NCBI RefSeq assembly: GCF_004798865.1
Contig: NW_025335268.1
Span: 77,599,728 to 77,663,727 of the forward strand
Direction: 5' to 3'
Source: Varanus komodoensis
Lineage: Eukaryota > Chordata > Lepidosauria > Squamata > Varanidae
DNA length: 64,000 nt
Both the position numbers and the translations under genes were made by a program. The notes under the pieces are model-generated. The model was not told the DNA's origin, did no database searches, and saw nothing but the letters and a program-made list of their open reading frames with translations. Position 1 is the stretch's first letter. Every line of letters begins with the position of its first letter. Positions 1-10,432 of this stretch are shown one piece after another.

Positions 1-2617
1 GTCTTCCCAGTGTTGGTGGGTGACGTTAACCAGGGGGCCCTTCCGGGTTCTGAGGCCTTGGTAGCTGCCACCCCCACCCCACACTCCTTGCTCAGGGTTA
101 GTCCGTTTTCCTACCCTCGAGGAAGTACAGACACTATGGCATCTAGGCATTTGTGCTTCATGGCTAGTCCACTAACTTTCAAGAACACCCAGGCTGGCAA
201 CTTATGCAACACCAAAAAAGAGGACAGTGGTTTGCCTAACATTTGTGAATACTAATGCATATCCATAGATTTAAATTTAGAAACAATTACTCTTACTTAA
301 ATAGAAACACAATACATCTCATTAGACTGAGAAAGAAGGTGCCCTGGGTACCTGCTCAATGCTAAGTTCTGTCCAGTTGATAGACAACTTTAAGATCCCT
401 GTTTGACTTGCTAAACAGGGGCCTTTATCTTTAAACTAGACTTAGAATGAACAGCCCTTCAAATGGAGTTTGTCTTCAAACTAAAGCAGGACACTTGGCC
501 AGTCTAAGAATACCAAATACGATAAAATGATCTTAAGGGCATTGCCCAACAGGACAGGAAGTCTCTAAAGGACCCAAATGTGTATATCTTGTTCTCACAT
601 GGGAGAATTAACAAACGAGGGCATAGTGAGCAGGAAGCAAAGAAGCTCAAGTACTCAGGACCACTGCACTCCCATCTACAGTTTCTTGTCTGTCCTCAGT
701 TGAAAGCAATATGCCAATTTTAAGTGAACATGCACAGCAGCTGTGGTACCACATGTTCAACTGATCAGCAAGACTACTTTCAGCTTTGAGATTTATCTTC
801 AACAAGCTCCCAACATGTTTTTTTCTCCCAATTAGCATCACAACTTGAAGAAAATGCTCCTCAATAAAATTGATTGCTGCTGCTGCTGCTGCTACACTCT
901 TCAAATCACCTCACAAACCTAAATGACTGTATTTGGAGCACTGTGGAAGACACGGCACTGTGGGCGTTCCTTCAGTTGCTGAATTAATGTCTGGACTTGT
1001 CAGGTACAGCATCCTTTTGCTTTCAATGGGCAAATGTATATCAAACTAAGTGTAAAAAAATTCCTATACAATAATGCTGTATCACTATTACTTATTTGAA
1101 AGTTAAGCTTTTCTTTCCTTTTTTAGTTTTAATTAGCAATGGGCATATCTGTCACTTCCACTTTTTTCTCCACTCATACTGCTAATATTTCATGTTCTAT
1201 CTTTCCCAACTCTGGAGTACTTTCCAGATTTTGGAAAACAAGCAGAATTGAAGCTGTTACCCATTTATACCGGCAAACCAAAAGTACGGAAAAACAGTTC
1301 ACAGGTCTGAGAAGGGAAACAAAATGGATCCATTGGCATCTGGGGGAATTCTAAAAGAAAACAATTACTTGTAGCTAGGGCCAAGAAAAGTGGTGGACTT
1401 ACCTGCTGATTTGACATGACACAACAAGCAACTCTACATGGTTACCATGGTTTGCAATTTTTTTACCTTGGCATGCCTAAAACAGATGACCAGGCTCATC
1501 GTGGTAACTCTTTCCCCTGCCCCCTACATCTCCTTCAGCTAAATCCTCCAAGTGATATTCCAGGATGCACCACAGGGAGCAATGAAATTGCTCTCTTTGA
1601 CAGCCATAGCTGCAAACTAAGTTACACTCATCTCTGTTGTCAAGCAGCCTCCCTTCTCCCCTTCCTCCTGCTACCTGCAGGCAAGAGTGGACACTGCCAG
1701 AGAGAACATGTGGGGACACATCAGATGATTCAAAAAAGCAAGGAGCTGCTGCAAGGAGAGTGGGTAGAAATGGCATCTCCTCCTATGCCAAGGGCACAGG
1801 GTAAGAGGTGGATGGCAGGAGCTCTTCAGTTACCTTCACTGTGGAGGTGGTCAGAATCAAAGGCTACTCTGAGCTTGGAAGCAAGGATGCAAGGGAGGGA
1901 GCCATGGTATCTAGTGCTTCATTAAGAAGGCAATGTTTGAACTAACCCTGAAAGCTTCATTAAATGGCTTGAATGATGTTGTGGTGAAAATATGGAAGCT
2001 GTGTGGAGAAAAATGAGGATGTGGATATGTTCTAAAAAATAAATCATTTTACTGCATCTTTCAGAAACAAACAGATCAACCATAAATCATCAGCTGTCCT
2101 CACTCTAAACAGAGAGAGAGAAACACAGGTGAACACATTGGCCCATTGGCTTGTTGCCTCATAGAGCAACCAGTAGTGGGATTGGGGAGGAATTGTAAAC
2201 GCAGCTCCCAATTTCTTGTACAGTCTTCTCTCCAACTAAGAATAAATGTAGGCAGGCCCTGCTTAGAGCATGGTATGGCCTTGCCAACCATATTAAGTAA
2301 GGTCACATCTATAACAGTATATGAAAAAGGACACTGAACTGTAATATTACACTTTGGAAGGGACTTAGAAAATGACCCTGCCACACGGTATGTCTCAGGT
2401 GAACCCAAAACTGGCATATGACCTCAAGATGACACATGAAAAATACCAGCAACAACAATGAACAAAACAGGAAAAACAAAGCAATTCAAGACTATACAAC
2501 ATGTGCTACAAGAGAAAGTAGAGATCAAAGAACAACCAAGGCAGGTGACACAAATATGAATTACCTACATCAGTAGAAGAGACCTTCTGTGTATTGCTTG
2601 TATATCTTTTATTTGCA
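1..2617. other. Unannotated, probably intronic sequence
   Basis: No exon, LINE, SINE or other repeat that I recognise. The one small landmark is a run of about six TGC triplets near 875-892. Short open frames here (for example 1416-1925) have no recognisable domain or codon pattern, so I read them as chance. Confidence 0.5.
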
Positions 2618-2889
2618 ACAATCTATGGAATGCGCTCCCCAGAGAGGTCCACCTGGCACCATTGTTATTTGTTTTTCGGCGCCAGGCGAAGACCTTTTTA
2701 TTCAAACGATATTTTAATTGTTAATATTATTTATTTTATTCTTTGGCCAGGGAGACTTAAATTATACTGTTAAATTATATTGTTTTATATTATGTTATTT
2801 ATTTATGATTGTGAGCCACCCCGAGGCTTGGGCGAATGGGGCGTCATAGAAGTTCTCTAAATAAATAATAAATAAATAAATAATAAAAG
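2618..2889 (+). mobile_element. 5'-truncated L2-clade LINE, 3' end
   Basis: This matches the last part of the full L2 at 30338-34169: the end of the reverse-transcriptase frame (the coding for an NALPREV-like segment and the FRRQAKTF-like end), then the 3' UTR with the GAGCCACCCCGAGGCTTGGG motif, and an AATAA-type simple tail. It is truncated in the last exon-like part of the ORF and clearly diverged from the 30-34 kb copy, so it is a dead, older insertion. Confidence 0.85.
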
Positions 2890-3682
2890 ACCTGGACATC
2901 ATTTTCTGAGCCAATAAAGATGGCCTACCTTGGACAGATAAAAGGGCAATGTTCTTCCATCCTGCTGTCTATCGTGCTACATTATTGACTCTTACCATGG
3001 AAATATAGTAAAGAAATAGCACAAACAAAACAATGTGAGAAGAGGGGCAGAAGAATAACTTTCTGAACAGCCTCCACAGGAAGGGATGTGTGTGTGTGTG
3101 TGGTGCTAATTTAAGGGAAAGATCACACTTGCTCTATGAAATTGTCCCAGTGAGAGCTGCATAGAATCTGGTATTGTTAATGGGAAGTTAATTTGAATTA
3201 GGTAATCCATGTAAGTCTGATGGCTTCTGAACATTATTTATTTGTTACATTTTTATTCCACTCAGTTAAAATTGATTAAAATAATTATTTAATGACAGTG
3301 TTCAGCACAACAGGTCTGCAAGGTAAGTTAGACTAAGAGATAAGTGCCCTGACACAGGTGAACATCATGGCTGAATGGGAAGCGGAAAACAGAATCTCTG
3401 TTGTCCTAATCCTAAATACGTAACTTCAAGCTTCTATATAAACTTGGTTTCCATGCTTCCACAACACTCTTGAATTACCTAGAATGGACTCAGAAGGACT
3501 CTATGCACTTGAAACAGGTGGGACTTTAGAGACGAAATCAGACAAAATGGTGCTCATTGAATTCTATGAATCAGAATAAACAGGCTGCAATATGAGACCT
3601 AGCTAGGCTATATCTGTATACTTGTAATTAGGTTGATAGCTTTTCCTTTGCAATTCCTCCATTCTTTCCAATCTGCAGTTTG
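2890..3682. other. Unannotated stretch
   Basis: No coding or repeat identity recognised, apart from a short (GT)n run near 3088-3102. Confidence 0.45.
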
Positions 3683-4306
3683 TTTATTTATTTAGGAAAT
3701 TTCTATGCTGCCCCATTCGCCGAAGCCTCGGGGCAGCTCACAAAACATCAATTAAAATATAATACATTAAAAATATAAAATGAATTAACAATATGAAATA
3801 AGTCGCCCTGGCCAAAGAATAAAATAAGGAAATAATATTAGCAATTAAAATGACATTTGAATAAAAAGGTCTTTGCCTGGCGTCAAAAAACAAATAACGA
3901 CGGCGCCAGGCGGACCTCTCTGGGGAGCGCATTCCATAGATTGGGCGCCACCGCTGAGAAAGCCCTCCTCCGAGTACCTACCCTCCTAATTTCCTTCACG
4001 GAGGGTTCCCAGAGAAGGGCCTCTCCTGCAGATCTCAGGGGGCGGACGAGCGTATATGGACGTAAGCGCTCCTTCAGGTAGCCAGGACCCTAGCCGTTTA
4101 GGGCTTTATAGGTCATCACCAACACCTTGAATTGGGCCCGGACTTCAATGGGAAGCCAGTAAAGCTGACTGAGGACTGGAGTCATGTGAACATAATGCCC
4201 AGTCCCCGTCAGCAGCCTGACAGCTCTATTTTGAACCAATTGAAGTATCCAGACTGTCTTCAAGGGTAGCCCCACGTAGAGCACGTTACAGAAGTCTTAG
4301 AGTCTG
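3683..4306 (-). mobile_element. 5'-truncated L2-clade LINE, antisense
   Basis: Reading on the minus strand, this is the 3' 620 bases of an L2 LINE. It starts near the LYVGLPLKT coding segment, passes the VQNRAVRLLTGTGHY segment, and ends in the conserved CCCGAGGCTTCGGCGAATGG tail and TTTATTTATTTA (on the plus strand). The frame is interrupted several times. It is a 5'-truncated relic of the family of the full-length copy at 30338-34169. Confidence 0.88.
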
Positions 4307-5005
4307 TCTAGGATGTGGTGGTTTCACTGAATTTATCCCCATTCCTCCATTTCTTCCTTGCTTCTGCCATGCAATGTTGCAAAAATTCTCTCTCTTCATC
4401 TTTCTTCTTGCACTGCGCTTTACCAGTTTCCCTTCTGGACATCACATTTCAAATAGTAAAATTAATTAGGCCAATTTAGGAAAGGTGCTAAATAATCCAT
4501 CGCTCCTGGTGTTGAGTTGAACAGCACCAAAATTAAATATGGGTCAGTTTGGCTACCCTGAAGGGACACAGCAACTGCTCTGGAATCGCACTACCAGTTT
4601 CAAAGCTGCATCTACCTTATTTGTTAAACCAGGACAAAGCGAAGGGGTGACATTCCCTACCACATACTCTGAAGAGATATACCTATTCAGTCTAGTGATG
4701 AATAATAATATAGGACTAGTCTGTATTTCTCACTGTTGCAGATACACAGGTTCTTTTAAACTTTGGCCTGCAGTATGGGTGCAAAGCCCATGTCAATATT
4801 GTCACGGTTCTGCTGTTTTTTTTTTTNNNNNNNNNNNNNNNNNNNNNNNNNNNNNNNNNNNNNNNNNNNNNNNNNNNNNNNNNNNNNNNNNNNNNNNNNN
4901 NNNNNNNNNNNNNNNNNNNNNNNNNNTTTTTTTTTTTTTGCTTTTTTTGGCAGAAACATTTGTCAGCCTCTGTCAAATCTCAGACTAATGCTAAGGATTA
5001 ATAAG
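4307..5005. other. Unannotated stretch with poly-T tract around an assembly gap
   Basis: No gene or repeat recognised. The interval holds a T-run at 4815-4826, an N gap, and a second T-run at 4927-4939. Open frames crossing the gap are artefacts of translating N. Confidence 0.5.
4827..4926. other. Assembly gap of 100 N
   Basis: Exactly 100 N bases, a conventional placeholder length. Both edges are homopolymer T, so the gap probably reflects a long or unstable poly-T (or poly-A on the other strand) that the assembler could not cross. The true length is unknown. Confidence 0.97.
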
Positions 5006-5375
5006 TGGTAACTCCTTCATGGCTCACTGCCTTGTCATGGCGAAGGGGCTTGCGTAGCTCAGTAAAGCTATGAGCTATGCTGTGCAGGGCCACCCAAGAT
5101 GGACATATCATAGCAGAGAGCTCTGACAAAACGTGATCCACTGGAGAAGGAAATGGCAACCCACTCCAGTATCTTTGCCATGAAAACCCCATGGACAGTA
5201 CCAAAAGGCAAAAAGATATGACACCGGAAGATGAGCCCCTCAGGTCGGAAGGTGTCCAATATGCTACTGGGGAAGAGCGGAGGGCTAGTACTAGTAGTGC
5301 CAGAAAGAATGAAGCGACTGGGTCAAAGCCAAAAGGACACTCAGTTGCTGATGTATCTGGTGGTGAAAGAGTCTG

Positions 5376-5963
5376 ATGCTGCAAAGATCTATACTCCATA
5401 GGAACCTGGAATGTAAGATCCATGAATCAAGGCAAGCTGGATGTGGTCAACAAGAGATGATAAGACTGAACATCGACATCTTAGGAATCAGTGAACTAAA
5501 ATGGACAGGAATGGGTGAATTTAATTCAGATGACCATCAGGTATACTACTGCAGGCAAGAATCCCTCAGAAGAAATGGAGTAGCCTTCATAGTCAATAAA
5601 AGAGTAGGAAAAGCAGTACTGGGATACAATATCCAAAATGACAGAATGATCTCAGTTCGAATACAAGGCAAACCATTCAACGCCGCAATAGTCCAAGTCT
5701 ATGCCCCAACCACTGGTGCTGAAGAGGCTGAAGTTGACCAGTTCTATGAAGGCCTACAACACCTTCTAGAATTAACTCCAAAAAATGATGTCCTTATCAT
5801 CATGGGGGATTGGAATGCTAAAGTAGGAAGCCAAAAGATAACCGGAATAACAGGCAAGTTTGGCCTTGGAATACAAAATGAAGCAGGGCACAGGCTGGTA
5901 GAATTTTGTCAAGAAAATACGATGGTCATAGCAAACACTCTTTTCCAACAACTCAACAGATGA
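5376..5963 (+). pseudogene. BovB endonuclease region (broken)
   Basis: This open stretch carries most of the APE-type endonuclease of a BovB LINE. Visible motifs are ISELKWTGMGEF (the catalytic glutamate block), residues near 110 reading VQVYAPTT, and GDWN at about residues 144-147. The true start lies in another frame upstream, where IGTWNVRSMNQGKLDVV can be read (about 5397-5447), so the ATG at 5376 is not the native start. The frame closes at a TGA at 5961. The downstream YTWTSPD and SDHELL blocks (SDH catalytic motif) follow beyond the stop. In the family this domain nicks the target DNA for target-primed reverse transcription. It is inactive here as a single product. Confidence 0.9.
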
Positions 5964-6231
5964 CTCTACACATGGACATCACCAGACTGTCAACACAGAA
6001 ATCAGATTGACTATGTGCTCTGCAGCCAAAGATGGAGAAGCTCTATGCAGTCAGTAAAACTTAGACCAGGAGCTGACTGTGGCTCAGATCATGAGCTTCT
6101 GGTGCAAAATTTAGGCTTAAGTTGAAGAAAGTAGGGAAAAGCACTAGGCCACTCAGGTATGACCTAAATCTTATCCCTGATGAATATACAGTAGAGGTGA
6201 CAAACAGATTTAAGGAATTAGATTTGATAGA

Positions 6232-7875
6232 GTGCCTGAGGAACTATGGACAGAGGTTTGCAATATTGTACAAGAGGTAGCAACTAAAACCATCCCAAAG
6301 AAAAAGAAATGCAAGAAAGCAAAATGGCTGTCTGAGGAAGCTTTACAAATAGCTGAGGAAAGAAGGGAAGCAAAAGGCAAGGGAGAAAGAGAAAGATACA
6401 AACAGTTGAATGCAGAATTCCAGAGAATAGCTAGAAGAGATAAGAATGCCTTCTTAAATGAACAGTGCAAAGAAATAGAAGAAAACAATAGAATAGGGAG
6501 GACCAGAGATCTCTTCAAGAAAATTGGAGATATGAAGGGAACATTTCATGCAAAGATGGGCATGATAAAGGACCAAAATGGCAGGGATCTAACAGAGGCA
6601 GAAGAGATGAAGAAGAGGTGGCAAGATTGCACAGAAGAACTATACAAGAAAGAGCTTAACGTCCCTGATAACCACAATGGGGTGGTCACTGACCTCGAGC
6701 CAGACATCCTGGAATGTGAAGTCAAATGGGCCTTAGGAAGTCTGAGCAACAACAAAGCTAGTGGAGACAACAGTATTCCAGTTGAGCTATTCAAAATCCT
6801 AAAAGACGATGCAGTAACAGTGCTACACTCAATATGCCAGCAAATTTGTAAAACTCAACAGTGGCCACAGGATTGGAAAAGTTCAGTTTACATTCCAATC
6901 CCAAAGAAGAGCAATGCCAAAGAATGTTCAAACTACTGCACCATTGCACTCATTTCACATGCTAGCAAAGTTATGCTCAAAATCCTACAAGCTAGGCTCC
7001 AGCAGTATGTGGACCGAAAACTACCAGAAGTACAGGCAGAATTTCGAAGAGGGAGAGGAACTAGAGATCAAATTGCCAACATACACTGGATCATGGAGAA
7101 AGCTAGGGAGTTCCAGAAAAACATCTACTTCTGCTTCATTGACTATGCTAAAGCCTTTGATTGTGTGGATCACAACAAATTGTGGCAAGTTCTTAAAGAG
7201 ATGGGAGTACCAGACCATCTTATTTGTCTCTTGAGAAACCTATATGCGGGTCAAGAAGCAACAGTGAGAACTGGGCACGGAACCACTGATTGGTTCAAAA
7301 TTGAGAAAGGAGTTCGGCAAGGCTGTATACTGTCGCCCTGCCTATTTAACTTATATGCAGCGCACCTCATGAGAAAGGCTGGGCTAGATGGATCACAAGT
7401 TGGAATTAAGATAGCTGGGAGAAATATCAACAACTTCGGATATGCAGATGATACCACTCTAATGGCAGAAAGTGAAGAGGAGAGAGCAAAAGTAGGCTTG
7501 AAACTCAACATTAAGAAAACTAAGATCATGGCATCCGGTTCTATCACTTCCTGGCAAATATATGGGGAAGAAATGGAGGTAGTGACAGATTTTATTTTCC
7601 TGGGCTCCAAGATCACCGCCGAAGGGGACTGCAGCCAAGAAATTAAAAGACGCTTGCTCCTGGGGAGGAAAGCTATGGCAAATCTAGACAGCATACTAAA
7701 AAGCAGAGACATCACCCTGCCGACAAAAGTGCGTTTAGTCAAGGCTATGATTTTCCCAGTTGCAATGTATGGCTGTGAAAGTTGGACCATAAGGAAGGCT
7801 GAGCACAAAAGGATTGAGGCCTTTGAATTGTGGTGCTGGAGGAGACTCCTGCGAGTCCCTTGGACTGCAAGGTGA
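6232..7875 (+). pseudogene. BovB reverse transcriptase region (broken)
   Basis: A 547-codon open stretch covers the linker and reverse transcriptase of BovB. It shows the palm motif DYAKAFDCVDH (first catalytic Asp near residue 304), GVRQGCILSPCLFNLY, and YADD at residues 404-407. The C-terminal block with C-W residues (WTIRKAEHKRIEAFELWCWR) is present. Just after YADD there is an in-frame deletion of 11 codons relative to the second BovB copy at 9298-10122. The frame lacks a native start because of an upstream frameshift and ends early at TGA 7873-7875, with the remaining C-terminal coding and 3' UTR following. It is the relic of a self-copying LINE enzyme, not a host gene. Confidence 0.93.
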
Positions 7876-8199
7876 TCAAACCAGTCAGTCCTAGAGGAGA
7901 TCAACCCTGACTGCTCTTTAAAAGGCCAGGTACTGAAGATGAAACTCAAATACTTTGGCCACCTAATGAGAAGGAAGGACTCACTGGAGAAAAGCCTAAT
8001 GCTGGGAACAATTGAAGGCAAAAGAAGGGCATGGCAGAGGATGAGGTGACTGGATGGAGTCACTGAAGCAGTTGGTGTGAGCTTGGGTGGACTCCGGGAG
8101 ATGGTGGAGGACAGGAGGGCCTGGAGGAATGTTGTCCATGTGGTCGCGATGGGTCAGAAATGCCTTCGCGACTAACAACAACAACAACAACAACACTAC

Positions 8200-9289
8200 G
8201 TACAATAAGAGGGTATTTATTTATGGAATTGTTGTACATTTGCTGCCAGTTTAGGAGAAAGAGGCACATGGGATTTTTTGCTTTGGGAAGCAAAATAACT
8301 TGATGAGTCTTGGGTAATGGATACCTTGCTTTGGCCAGCCATTTGCACATTTGCCTTGGGAAGCAAACGCTTGGGCCACTCCGACCCTGTACTGCTCAGT
8401 CACAGATGTGCTCTCCTGGGATCAAGTGAGTCTAAGTAGCTCCACTGGTCTGAACATGTGCAAGTTTCCTCCTCCTTCCATGACCTGTCGTGTTTACTTA
8501 TCTATTAGTGAGATGGAGACCATAAAAAGTGATCACCTGTTCTCAACTAATTTAATATTGTGCTCACTATAGCCTCTATTGAAAGGTTTTATTACTACTA
8601 CTAACTACTTGGCAGTATATCCGCTCCTGGTACAGTACAGCACTGGGATGAGAAAAGGTTTGCCTGATGGAAGGTTCCCAAACTGGGCAAAAGAATTGCG
8701 ATGGACCCCTGGAGTTCCACCTCTCCCTTCCTGGGAGTCCAGAGCCAAGCTCAGTGCTAGGAATATCAGTCGGGGAAAGAGCCATGGGATGCTGCTTAAC
8801 TTTCAGTCTGGTTTGGAAATGGGTATGGGGATCATCGAGGGACAGAGCCAGAATTGGTAATAAAACCTGGAAAGAAACTCTGTGTAGGAAATTACCTCAA
8901 CCTGGAGTAGGAAACTTGTACCTGTTATTGGAAAGGCAAGCATCTGAATGTATCATCTGTTTCCATCAGTAGAAACTCACTTGAATTATTTTATGGTTAA
9001 CTCTTGGTTTGAGAAAAGAACTCTTGGTGACTAACGGAAGGAACATGTACATCTTGAGAGCAATCAAGAAGAAGATGGCAGTGAGGGAAATAAGTGTTCA
9101 GGTTATTATTCTAATTAGCTTAAGGCTGTTGAGACTAAAGGCTTGTAGTGAGAAAGAAGTGTTCTGAGCAACCGCTGGTGTCTGGAGGGATTAGGAAACA
9201 GGGTTGGAATGCAGGAAGCTTAGGCCCTCGGTGGATCCTGGCTGAGAGAAAGTAGCCGATATACTACCTTCCACTATATATAGGGAAAT
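8200..9289. other. Unannotated stretch between the two BovB copies
   Basis: About 1.1 kb with no recognised repeat or exon. Short open frames are present but none resembles a known domain. Confidence 0.45.
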
Positions 9290-9297
9290 ATAGTGAC

Positions 9298-10122
9298 AAT
9301 TCACAGGTTGGAATTAAGGTTGCTGGGAGAAATATCAACAATTTCAGATATGCAGATGATACCACTCTCATGGCAGAAAGTGAAGAGGAACTAAAGAGCC
9401 TCTTGATGTGGGTGAAGGAGGAGAGTGCAAAAGTTGCCTTGAAACTCAACATTAAGAAAACTAAGATTATGGCATCCGGTCCTATCACTTCCTGGCAAAT
9501 AGATGGGGAAGAAATAGAGGTAGTGACAGATTTTATTTTCTTGGGCTCCAAGATCACCACAGATGGTAACTGCAGCCAAGAAATTAAAAGACGCTCGCTC
9601 CTGGGGAGGAAAGCTATGGCAAATCTAGACAGCATACTAAAAAGCAGAGACATCACCCTGCCGACAAAAGTGTGTATAGTCAAGGCTATGGTTTTCCCAG
9701 TTGCAATGTATGGCTGTGAAAGCTGGACCATAAGGAAGGCTGAGCTCCAAAGAATTGAGGCCTTTGAATTGTGGTACTGGAGAAGACTCCTGCGAGTCCC
9801 TTGGATGGCAAGGAGATCAAACCAATCAGTCTTAGAGGAGATCAACCCTGACTGCTCTTTAGAAGGGCAGATACTGAAGATGAAACCCAAATACTTTGGC
9901 CATTAATGAGAAGGAAGGACTCACTGGAGAAAAGCCTAATGCTGGGAACAACTGAAGGCAAAAGAAGGGGACAGCAGTGGATGAGGTGGCTAGATGGAGT
10001 CACTGAGGCAGTGGGTGTGAGCTTAAGTGGACTCCAGGGGATGGTGGAGGACAGGAAGGCCCGGAGGAATGTTGTCCATGGGGTCATGATGGGTTGGACA
10101 CGACTTTGCCACTAACAACGAC
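9298..10122 (+). mobile_element. 5'-truncated BovB LINE with target-site duplication
   Basis: It begins just before the RT YADD block (FRYADDTTLM) and runs through the RT C-terminus to the BovB 3' end (GACACGACTTTGCCACTAAC). An identical 8-bp direct repeat, ATAGTGAC, flanks it at 9290-9297 and 10123-10130, as expected for target-primed insertion. The 178-codon open stretch (9370-9906) has no native start, so it is not functional. It keeps the 33-base segment that the first copy has lost. Confidence 0.94.
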
Positions 10123-10304
10123 ATAGTGACCTGAGTGTAGGGACTGAGCATGAAGGGAACAAGGGAACAGCATACACATATGATAAAGGTGGTTAAAAAC
10201 CAACATAGGTGCTCCAAAGTATTTTTTACAAAGACTTATCACAAGACCCTTCTTTAGATCAGCTGGTACTGTACCTTTGCTAAAAGAGTAAGACAGTAAT
10301 CCCG

Positions 10305-10432
10305 TCCATGTTTAGACACAAAAAGCCTCCACAACTCTCTGCATTCTCCACCCAGTATGACTGGCTGGGGAATGCAGGGAGTTGTAGGATTCTTTTCTGT
10401 CTAGATTTGCATAGGATTGCATCTTGTGTTGA
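10305..10432. mobile_element. Palindromic MITE-like element (family with CATAGGATTGCA ends)
   Basis: The left arm, with CACAACTCTCTGCATTC, pairs with the right arm, GAATGCAGGGAGTTGTAGG, around a GTATGACTGGCTGG centre. The outer part ends in GCATAGGATTGCAT. The inverted, nearly palindromic layout and small size fit a non-autonomous DNA transposon. A diverged copy of the same pattern is at 57900-58010. The superfamily is not determined. Confidence 0.55.

Larger units (their letters stand above)
5006..8199 (+). mobile_element. RTE-BovB LINE, nearly full length, broken
   Basis: The 5' region contains the classic BovB segment around 5142-5180 (ACTGGAGAAGGAAATGGCAA). It is followed by an apurinic-type endonuclease region, a reverse transcriptase region, and the BovB 3' end with an (ACA)n tail at 8173-8195. 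The ORF is broken. A probable one-base loss near 5445 shifts the endonuclease start. A TGA sits at 5961-5963. A probable four-base loss near 6222 shifts the frame before the RT part. A TGA at 7873-7875 ends the main RT frame, and both TGA codons fit CpG decay of CGA. The element therefore cannot encode a whole protein. If the window is GLRA2 intron, it lies antisense to the gene in the intron after the annotated exon. Confidence 0.95.

Noticed and set aside
1416-1925. A 169-codon open frame as a possible gene
   Set aside because: No recognisable domain, a minus frame overlaps it, and the amino-acid make-up looks like random sequence.
4539-5011. Open frames that cross the gap
   Set aside because: The middle is translated N and the flanks are poly-T (Phe/Lys runs).
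7251-8063. A 270-codon minus-strand open frame
   Set aside because: It is the antisense of the BovB reverse transcriptase; the similar minus frame at 9264-9890 repeats it in the second copy.
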